This document shows positions 6,858-11,569 of a stretch of 11,569 nucleotides of DNA, piece by piece. The stretch is taken from NCBI GenBank assembly GCA_028695865.1, contig JAQVID010000035.1, forward strand, positions 1 through 11,569. Direction: 5' to 3'. The translations under genes and the position numbers were made by a program. Below the pieces are notes generated by a model. It did not search any database, had not been told where the DNA came from, and saw only the letters and a list, made by a program, of their open reading frames with translations. Each line of letters begins with the position of its first letter. Within the stretch, counting starts at the first letter, position 1. Origin of the DNA: Thermoguttaceae bacterium. GTDB lineage: Bacteria > Planctomycetota > Planctomycetia > Pirellulales > Thermoguttaceae.

Positions 6858-8084
6858 TTATTTATTGACACTGAATTTGTGGATCGTTGTGTGTCGATAA
6901 ACGTTGCCCGGCCGCAAAACGACGTTGGGAAACTGCGGCTGATTGGGGGAATCAGGATAATGCTGCGTTTCCAGGCAGAAAGCCGAATGCTTTTCGTATT
7001 GGTAACCGTCTATACCTGTTGTGCCGTTCAGGAAGTTTCCGGTATAAAACTGAACAGCGGGTTCGGTTGTCCAAATTTCCATGGTTCGGCCTGATTTGGG
7101 GTCTTCCACTTGAGCGCAAAACGTCAATTCACCCGGTTTTTTTTCTTCCAGAACAAGGCAATGATCATAACCGCCATTGAATTGCGGCTGTGTCACTTTC
7201 GCAATGTCGCGACCAATCGTCTTGGGCGTTCTAAAATCGAGCGGAGTACCGTCGACAGGAAGAACTTCACCGGTTGGAATCAAGGTTGCGTCGGTTGGCA
7301 GGTAATGAGTAGCGCCCAAATGAACTTTATGATTCAGAATGGAGCCGCCCTTGCTTCCGGCCAAATTCCAGAAGGTGTGATTGGTCAGATTGAGTACGGT
7401 AGGCGCATCGGTTGTTGCCGTGTAATCGATAACAAGTTCGTCGTCGTTGGTCAGAATATATTTGACGACGACGGTCAAGTTGCCTGGGTATCCTTCTTCG
7501 CCGTCTTTGGCGGTATATTCCAGCTTGAGTCCCACACCGTTTTCCCGTTCGAAAGGAGTGACGTTCCAAAGGACCTGGTCAAAACCTTTGAGTCCGCCAT
7601 GAAGAGCGTTTTTTCCGTTATTGATCGGCAGGGAATACGTTTTGCCGTCGAGTTTGAATTTTCCTTTTGCGATACGATTACCGTAGCGCCCGACCAGGGA
7701 CCCGAAGAACGGTCGATTTGCCTGATACTCCGGGACCGTCTTCAGATTGGCGGAAACATTGTCAAATTTCCCTTGGCGGTCGACGATTTCCAGTGAGTAG
7801 AGTACACCGCCGAAATCAAGAATTTGGGCTGTCGTACCATTGGTGTTTTTCAATGTCCAGACAGTTACATTTTGGCCTTCTTTTGTTTTTCCGAAAAGTT
7901 CCGAGGTTGCCGGTATCACCTTGTTATCTCCTTGCTTTTTTGTCGATGGGACAGAAACTGCGACTGTTGGGCTTTTCGATTCAGCGCCAAAACTGGTCGA
8001 TGCGGTTTCCAGAAAGCTAAGGCAAGTCGTGGTCAGACTTGCGATTGCCAATACAAAAAATATCATGGTACAACTTTGTCGCAC
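6858..8084 (-). CDS. galM: Exported aldose 1-epimerase (mutarotase)
   Basis: This enzyme interconverts alpha and beta anomers of aldoses such as galactose and glucose. The 408-residue protein has the mutarotase signatures in order: GRYGNRIAKG (132-141), NGKNALHGG (156-164), LTNHTFWNLAG (233-243) with catalytic-type H236, GYDHCL (305-310), and CLETQHYPDSPNQP (370-383) with the likely base E372. Residues 1 to about 34 add an N-terminal signal (positive start, core MIFFVLAIASL), followed by a Ser/Thr-rich linker to about residue 55. The enzyme is therefore likely exported, unlike the standard cytoplasmic GalM. The GTG at 8084 is preferred over the ATG at 8066 because AGGAG lies six bases before the GTG and nothing suitable precedes the ATG. 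C21 in LTTTC is a poor lipobox. Confidence 0.93.
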   Translation of the reverse strand: MRQSCTMIFFVLAIASLTTTCLSFLETASTSFGAESKSPTVAVSVPSTKKQGDNKVIPATSELFGKTKEGQNVTVWTLKNTNGTTAQILDFGGVLYSLEIVDRQGKFDNVSANLKTVPEYQANRPFFGSLVGRYGNRIAKGKFKLDGKTYSLPINNGKNALHGGLKGFDQVLWNVTPFERENGVGLKLEYTAKDGEEGYPGNLTVVVKYILTNDDELVIDYTATTDAPTVLNLTNHTFWNLAGSKGGSILNHKVHLGATHYLPTDATLIPTGEVLPVDGTPLDFRTPKTIGRDIAKVTQPQFNGGYDHCLVLEEKKPGELTFCAQVEDPKSGRTMEIWTTEPAVQFYTGNFLNGTTGIDGYQYEKHSAFCLETQHYPDSPNQPQFPNVVLRPGNVYRHTTIHKFSVNK

Positions 8085-8103
8085 GGTTTTCTCCTATATT
8101 ATA

Positions 8104-8190
8104 CAGGTCTTGCCTGGGACTCGGGCGAAATACTCCCGTTCCATCATGAAATGATTATACCCTGTTGGTACGCTGTTTGCAAGAGACCTG
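8104..8190. promoter_or_regulatory. Inverted repeat enclosing the galM promoter
   Basis: CAGGTCTTGC (8104-8113) is complementary to GCAAGAGACCTG (8179-8190) apart from a two-base insertion. One arm overlaps the -35 box and the other lies just in front of the galM ribosome site, with the -10 box between them. The spacing could suit a looped operator, but no cognate regulator is visible. Confidence 0.35.
8154..8182 (-). promoter_or_regulatory. Candidate sigma-70 promoter of galM
   Basis: On the minus strand TTGCAA (8177-8182) and a perfect TATAAT (8154-8159) are separated by exactly 17 bases. Transcription would begin near 8147, leaving a leader of about 60 bases. A second TATAAT at 8098-8103 is too close to the AGGAG ribosome site to be a likely main promoter. 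Confidence 0.6.
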
Positions 8191-8273
8191 TCTGCTATTG
8201 TAAAAATTGCGTTCGCGTGGTCCGTTTTATTGATTTTGTCTTTCGCTTTTGGTATAATTCCCGTTATATGCGG

Positions 8274-8564
8274 TTTTTCGTGTTGTGCGGCCTGAGATTC
8301 CCCGTTTTCCGAAGGTAAACGGGGAGTGAATAGCGAAAAATTGAAGAATCGGTAGTGAAAGCGGGTTTGTCGTTGTTTTTCGTGTTGTGCGGCCTGAGAT
8401 TCCCCGTTTTCCGAAGGTAAACGGGGGGAGAATGGCGAAAAATTGAAGAATCGGTAGTGAAAGCGGGTTTGTCGTTGTTTTTCGAGTTGTGCGGCCTGAG
8501 ATTCCCCGTTTTCCGAAGGTAAACGGGGGGAGAATAGCGAAAAATTGAAGAATCGGTAGTGAAA
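8274..8564. repeat. Tandem array, about 2.9 copies of a 102-bp unit
   Basis: Units begin at GCGGCCTGAG at 8287, 8389 and 8491, exactly 102 bases apart, with about 13 bases of a preceding unit from 8274. The third copy stops at 8564 after 74 bases. Only a few substitutions separate copies, for example GGGGAGTGAATAG against GGGGGGAGAATGG. Each unit contains two hairpins. The first is CCCCGTTT with AAACGGGG (8300-8307 and 8317-8324 in copy 1). The second is TAGCGA with TCGGTA (8331-8336 and 8349-8354), with one mismatch. Units are contiguous with no unique spacers, so this is not CRISPR. A fourth diverged copy of the core is at 10239-10321. Confidence 0.95.
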
Positions 8565-8573
8565 AGTTCTGCA

Positions 8574-8588
8574 GGTTGCAACGCAACC
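8574..8588 (+). promoter_or_regulatory. Perfect palindrome upstream of the ThuA/NodB ribosome site
   Basis: GGTTGC (8574-8579) and GCAACC (8583-8588) are exact inverted repeats around AAC. They begin ten bases after the repeat array and end 12 bases before the AGAGGTG ribosome site at 8601-8607. It may be an operator half-site pair or a small RNA stem affecting translation. Confidence 0.4.
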
Positions 8589-8613
8589 CAATGCAAAGAA
8601 AGAGGTGTAGCCG

Positions 8614-10122
8614 ATGTTGGTCCAGTGTGTTCGTTTTATTAGTATTATTATGGTTTTAACCGCGTTTGTTTCTCAAAGTCTGTCTTCAGAAGGGAAGGGA
8701 ACTAATCAGAACGGCAAAATACGTGTTCTTTTGGTTACCGGAGGTCATCACTATGAAGAGCAGGCGTTTGGGGCCTTTTTCGCCCAATTTCCGGAACTTG
8801 AAATGGAGCACGCGATCGTTCCGAAAGACCGCGACCGAATAGCGCCGGGCCTGGAAAAAGAGTTTGATGTTCTGATGTTATACGATCAGGACAATTCGCC
8901 CATAACAGACAAAGAGAAACAGAATTTCGTTGATCTGCTTAATCGGGGCATTGGGCTTTTTGTCCTTCATCATCATTTGAGTGCGCACCAGAATTGGGAA
9001 ACGCATTTTGATCTGATCGGAGGTCGCGATTTCTGGAAAAAAGGAGCAACTTCTTTTACTTTTCGCGGCAAAGAGTATCCCATGAGTACGTTTATCGACA
9101 ATTTGGACATTGATATTCAAATTGCCGATCCCAATCATCCGATTACGCAAGGTATTGGCGAATTTGTTATTCGTGACGAAGCTTATGGTAAATGTTTGGT
9201 TCATCCGGACGCGCATGTTCTGCTTACATCAAAGCATGCAAACGCAACGCCGCAAGTCGCCTGGACCTGGAAATATGGGGCCAGTCCTGTTTTCGTGAAC
9301 ATGCTCGGTCATGGCCCTTCTGCCTGGAATCAGCCGGAGTTCGGTAAAATTTTCATTCAGGCGACGCGGTGGCTCTGTGAGAATCGGCCTGTTCGAACAA
9401 AAAAAGCTGATGAAGGCGTCAAGCATCTCAAGCCGGGTCTTATTCTCTCGTTCGACGATTGCGGTAATATTCCCGGTTGGGTTGCGGCCCTTCCGCTTTT
9501 TGAGAAATACAACGTGAAGGCGACCTTTTTCATTAACGGTCCGGGCCGTATGACTCCGGAACAACAAGAGGGACTTAAAAAACTCATGGCCGCCGGTCAC
9601 GCGGTGGGTTCGCATGGAGTCAATCACGCGGACAGCATACGTTTTATTGAAAAGCAGGGGGCAGACGCGTTTTTGTCGAAAGAAATCAAACCCGCTCACG
9701 AGGCGTTACGTCAATTGGGTGCTTCACCGGTTTCGTTTGCATGGCCCAACGGCTGGAACAACGACGCGACAGATCGGGCGATTGCGAAATATTATCGTCA
9801 TGCCCGGGGAGCGGCCAGACGTTTTCCGGAAAAAGGCTCCATGGCGGAGGAGAATCGCTTTTTTACTCCGGTGGGGCAGACAACTCTTCGCGTGACGTTT
9901 CCTGGTCACGGTTTGGACAACGTTACTGAAGTTGAACTTGAAAGGCATATTTATCCATCGCTCCAGAGAATCAAGCATCGCGGCGAACTATTGACCGTTT
10001 ACGCTCATACCATATCGCCCAGTGGTCAAGGACTTAGTGTTCGGCCTGAAATTTTGGAGAAGATATTCATTCGGGCAAAAGAACTTGGTTTGGAATTTTA
10101 CCGGTTCGATGATATTCCGTAA
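8614..10122 (+). CDS. Exported two-domain protein: ThuA-like plus NodB-like polysaccharide deacetylase
   Basis: The 502-residue protein starts with a signal peptide (about residues 1-25, core FISIIMVLTAFVSQSL). Residues about 36-258 form a ThuA-like domain, a glutamine-amidotransferase-like fold linked to trehalose and keto-sugar metabolism. It shows VLLVTGGHHYEEQAFGAFF (38-56), FDVLMLYD (84-91) and VFVNMLGHGPSAWNQ (226-240). Residues about 274-502 form a NodB-type carbohydrate esterase 4 domain. Motif 1 is SFDD (279-282), with D281 and D282 as catalytic base and metal ligand. Motif 2 is SHGVNH with metal ligands H334 and H338. The usual RxPxG motif 3 is AWPNG (376-380), lacking the arginine, and a late histidine H465 lies in YAHTIS. 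The ATG follows AGAGGTG by six bases. The substrate is unknown. Confidence 0.9.
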   Translation: MLVQCVRFISIIMVLTAFVSQSLSSEGKGTNQNGKIRVLLVTGGHHYEEQAFGAFFAQFPELEMEHAIVPKDRDRIAPGLEKEFDVLMLYDQDNSPITDKEKQNFVDLLNRGIGLFVLHHHLSAHQNWETHFDLIGGRDFWKKGATSFTFRGKEYPMSTFIDNLDIDIQIADPNHPITQGIGEFVIRDEAYGKCLVHPDAHVLLTSKHANATPQVAWTWKYGASPVFVNMLGHGPSAWNQPEFGKIFIQATRWLCENRPVRTKKADEGVKHLKPGLILSFDDCGNIPGWVAALPLFEKYNVKATFFINGPGRMTPEQQEGLKKLMAAGHAVGSHGVNHADSIRFIEKQGADAFLSKEIKPAHEALRQLGASPVSFAWPNGWNNDATDRAIAKYYRHARGAARRFPEKGSMAEENRFFTPVGQTTLRVTFPGHGLDNVTEVELERHIYPSLQRIKHRGELLTVYAHTISPSGQGLSVRPEILEKIFIRAKELGLEFYRFDDIP

Positions 10123-10147
10123 ATTTGGCTGTTATTGACGCAAGAAT

Positions 10148-10200
10148 AAGCAAGTTTTTGTGAACAAGCCGATTTGTTCGCGTCAGTAGGGTACTTGCTT
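10148..10200. other. Nested stem-loop downstream of the ThuA/NodB gene
   Basis: AAGCAAGT (10148-10155) and ACTTGCTT (10193-10200) are perfect inverted repeats. Inside them GTGAACAA pairs with TTGTTCGC over eight positions, with one wobble. It lies 25 bases after the stop codon and directly before a U-tract hairpin, so it is probably part of the transcript's 3' structure. Confidence 0.5.
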
Positions 10201-10231
10201 CAGGCTCATGCAGGAATGCTTGTTTTTTTTT
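10201..10231 (+). terminator. Probable rho-independent terminator of the ThuA/NodB gene
   Basis: CAGGC (10201-10205) pairs with GCTTG (10218-10222), a weak five-pair stem with one wobble and a 12-base loop. It is followed by nine consecutive Ts (10223-10231). The long T run and the location behind the gene and the nested stem-loop support the call; the short stem lowers it. Confidence 0.55.
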
Positions 10232-10238
10232 GCGTTAG

Positions 10239-10321
10239 GCGGCCTGAAACTTTTCCCCGTTTTTCGAAGGAATTTCGAAGGTAAACGGGGAGTCGATGAC
10301 CGAGAATTGAAGAATCGGTCA
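10239..10321. repeat. Diverged copy of the 102-bp repeat core
   Basis: This copy has the same orientation as the array at 8274-8564. It shares GCGGCCTGA, CCCCGTTT, CGAAGGTAAACGGGGAGT and ATTGAAGAATCGGT. The first stem is intact (10255-10262 with 10283-10290), but its loop is 11 bases longer because TTTCGAAGG is duplicated. The second stem is now a perfect TGACCGA with TCGGTCA (10297-10303 and 10315-10321), one pair longer than in the array copies, with matched changes in both arms. Confidence 0.85.
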
Positions 10322-10490
10322 TATCATTTTCGTCAGTCGCCAAGGTCGGCTGGTCTGACCAATCTGTTTTTTGTAAAAACGATACCCGAGACGTTCTGTT
10401 GAGGCAAAATATATGGTTTTTGGTTCTCTGGAGTGAGATCACCAATACCCTTTCCGCAAACGGATACAGATTTTTATTCCCTGTAAAGAC

Positions 10491-10847
10491 TTACTTCGAT
10501 TTCAGTTCGATATCAAACCTGTTTTCGCCTTCCTGAACGGTATAGGTTAATCCGCTCTGGACATAGTCGCAGTATTTTCGGGGAATGGGGGAAGGTTTGG
10601 GGGTGGGCGATTCCGGCCCGGACGGCGGCGCGATATTAGCCGCCACGGTAACGAGGTATGGTCCCACGCCCAATTTATTGACCCGGTATGTTCCGTCAGG
10701 CTCAATAAAACACCCGTTACTCCGGCCCGTTAGATCGTCAAAAAAACTGACAGCAACGGTGGTATTATTGGTCAAAGGTTTATTGTCGAGCTTTACCGTT
10801 CCGGAGACATTTCCGCGTTGGTTTTTATACGAGCCCCCTCCTGACAT
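10491..10847 (-). CDS. Small carboxypeptidase-regulatory-like (transthyretin-like fold) protein, N-terminal signal missing
   Basis: The 118-residue product resembles the short planctomycete lipoproteins built on a single beta-sandwich domain. It shows GNVSGTVKLDNKPL (12-25), EPDGTYRV (49-56), VGPYLVTV (61-68), a proline-rich stretch (about 74-89), then IPRKYCDYVQSGLTYTVQEG (88-107) and FDIELK (111-116). Such proteins normally begin with a hydrophobic lipoprotein signal ending in SGC. Here the reading starts MSGGGS, has no ribosome site, and the in-frame sequence upstream to a TAA at 10917-10919 holds no hydrophobic core. The signal may be lost or frameshifted, which would make this a decaying gene. 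No enzymatic role is expected. Confidence 0.65.
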   Translation of the reverse strand: MSGGGSYKNQRGNVSGTVKLDNKPLTNNTTVAVSFFDDLTGRSNGCFIEPDGTYRVNKLGVGPYLVTVAANIAPPSGPESPTPKPSPIPRKYCDYVQSGLTYTVQEGENRFDIELKSK

Positions 10848-11262
10848 GGATGGTTTTCCATGTATATTTAGGGAAAAGGTAAGTTGAGATCGCGGGTGAC
10901 GTTGAGCGAAATCAGATTAGGACGCAATCCACGGTTCTGATTGGCTTTGTGTCCGTGTGGCTGATTTTGGCACGGTCAGAAAGCCTCTTGGAAACGTTGC
11001 GTCTTCCAGGTAACTTCCGTGTTTTGTTCGTCATGATTGTCATGTCTGTCACGGTAGCGAGTATTATGTGGTGAGAGTACTTGATTTTTTTAATGAGGGT
11101 AACGGTCCCACCTGAAGATGATTGTTTTACATAAAGTGTATTTATGTTGCTTTATAGTGGGTTCCACGTATGGCGTTTTGTCGTCAAATTGTACCCAATA
11201 TAAAGAAAGTATACGAAATGAGCCACAGTTATTTATTTGTTTTTCACATGCGAGGTCCTGTG
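10848..11262. other. Long spacer before the sigma factor gene
   Basis: No supported gene lies in these 415 bases. Visible structures are an inverted repeat AATCAGA/TCTGATT (10910-10916 and 10936-10942) and a perfect palindrome ACATAAA-gtgta-TTTATGT (11129-11147). Candidate -10 boxes are TATAGT (11153-11158) and TATAAA (11199-11204). TTGTCG at 11178-11183 could be a -35 for the latter with a short 15-base spacer. GAGGT at 11252-11256 is the ribosome site of the sigma factor. Confidence 0.6.
11129..11147. promoter_or_regulatory. Perfect palindrome upstream of the sigma factor gene
   Basis: ACATAAA (11129-11135) and TTTATGT (11141-11147) are exact inverted repeats around GTGTA. They lie next to a TATAGT -10-like hexamer (11153-11158) and 115 bases before the sigma factor start. 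The size and position suit a dimeric repressor site, though no regulator is visible. Confidence 0.4.
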
Positions 11263-11569
11263 ATGTCCGGCGAAGATAAAAAAGAAATCAGACATAGCGA
11301 GTATTCCACAACAACGTCAACCGAATTGATCGAGCGAATGAAAAGAACGAGGAACAGGCATGGGAATATTTTCTCAGATTCTATGGAGGGCTTATTCGCA
11401 GTTGGGTGAATAAATCTGGAGCGATTTCAGGTATGGTCCAAGACGACCTGGTGCAGGAATTCATGTTGCGTCTTCTTAAGGAGATGCCGAAATACGATCG
11501 CAGCAGGGCAGTTGTGAGCGGCCAAAAACGGCGGGGGCATTTCCGCGGTTGGATGAAAACAATCTGTCA
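11263..11569 (+). CDS. ECF-like sigma-70 factor, region 2, with apparent -1 frameshift; cut by window edge
   Basis: Two overlapping frames together give a planctomycete-type sigma factor. The first frame, from the ATG at 11263 (GAGGT six bases upstream), reads MSGEDKKEIRH then TSTELIERMK. It then loses similarity and stops at 11409. The second frame, from 11346, reads NEEQAWEYFLRFYGGLIRSW, then DDLVQEFMLRLLKEMPKYDR, then HFRGWMKTI, running off the edge. The join falls in ATGAAAAGAAC (11338-11348); restoring one A would give ERMKKNEEQAWEYF, the usual start of region 2. The second frame has an in-frame TAG at 11295 and no good start of its own. DDLVQE is the typical core-binding region 2 helix. 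The cause could be a real inactivating deletion or a homopolymer error; programmed slippage is less likely. Confidence 0.8.

Larger units (their letters stand above)
8085..8613. other. Divergent spacer between galM and the ThuA/NodB gene
   Basis: This 529-base spacer has no gene I accept. It carries the galM ribosome site and promoter on the left, a 102-bp tandem repeat array in the middle (8274-8564), and a short GGTTGC-AAC-GCAACC palindrome with ribosome site AGAGGTG (8601-8607) on the right. TATAAT on the minus strand also occurs at 8251-8256, just outside the repeat array. Confidence 0.75.
10123..10490. other. Convergent spacer after the ThuA/NodB gene
   Basis: These 368 bases contain no supported gene. 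They hold a nested stem-loop (10148-10200), a hairpin with a run of nine Ts (10201-10231) and a diverged copy of the 102-bp repeat core (10239-10321). The last 170 bases, up to the stop of the minus-strand gene, show nothing I recognise. Confidence 0.7.

Noticed and set aside
7110..7796. A 228-codon open frame on the plus strand
   Set aside because: It is a shadow of the aldose epimerase gene on the minus strand.
8098..8103. TATAAT directly before the galM ribosome site as the main promoter
   Set aside because: Transcription would start inside the ribosome site, and no -35 box lies 17 bases upstream; the promoter at 8154-8182 is better.
8274..8564. CRISPR array
   Set aside because: The units are contiguous and nearly identical along their whole 102 bases, with no unique spacers and no cas genes nearby.
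8094..8591. Repetitive protein genes across the 102-bp array
   Set aside because: All three minus frames are open at once because the period is divisible by three; no ribosome site, domain or frame preference supports any one of them.
10234..10321. Integron attC-like site, prompted by GTTAGGC at 10234-10240 and the hairpin repeat
   Set aside because: The array copies read GTTGTGC at the matching place, there is no matching inverse core at the other end, and no integrase is seen.
10920..11051. A 43-codon minus-strand frame starting with MTIMTNKTRK
   Set aside because: It has no ribosome site or family resemblance, and a basic composition typical of chance frames.

Overview
The window looks like chromosomal DNA of a planctomycete. 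The case rests on several lineage-flavoured genes seen together: a LL-diaminopimelate aminotransferase, a Tat-exported Gfo/Idh/MocA oxidoreductase, an exported ThuA plus NodB-like fusion, a small carboxypeptidase-regulatory-like protein with a proline-rich insert, and a planctomycete-style sigma-70 factor. Many spacers are long and several genes have weak or no Shine-Dalgarno sequence. The phylum assignment is an inference from gene content; nothing here fixes the genus.

Layout. Positions 1-1477 (minus) hold the N-terminal half of uvrA, cut by the window edge. Just upstream on the same strand lies a dapL-type aminotransferase (1504-2736), probably co-transcribed with uvrA. A tRNA-Arg(UCG) with promoter and intrinsic terminator sits at 2998-3071. 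A Gfo/Idh/MocA oxidoreductase with a Tat signal follows on the plus strand (3449-4750), preceded by a sigma-70-like promoter and a large imperfect palindrome. On the minus strand come miaA (5004-5960), a flavodoxin-fold NAD(P)H:quinone oxidoreductase (6056-6643) and an exported aldose 1-epimerase (6858-8084), each behind its own spacer. A tandem array of about 2.9 copies of a 102-bp repeat (8274-8564) leads into the plus-strand ThuA/NodB fusion (8614-10122). A fourth, diverged copy of the repeat core lies just behind that gene (10239-10321). The right end holds a small minus-strand protein that lacks the expected signal peptide (10491-10847), a 415-base spacer, and the start of a sigma factor (11263-11569) that is readable only through an apparent -1 frameshift.

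How the genes fit together. uvrA (excision repair), dapL (lysine and peptidoglycan precursor) and miaA (tRNA modification) are housekeeping genes. The Gfo/Idh protein, aldose epimerase and ThuA/NodB fusion all carry export signals, which suggests carbohydrate work outside the cytoplasm, but they are not in one operon. The most unusual material is non-coding: the 102-bp two-hairpin repeat bracketing the ThuA/NodB gene, and a diverged direct repeat of about 70 bases flanking miaA.
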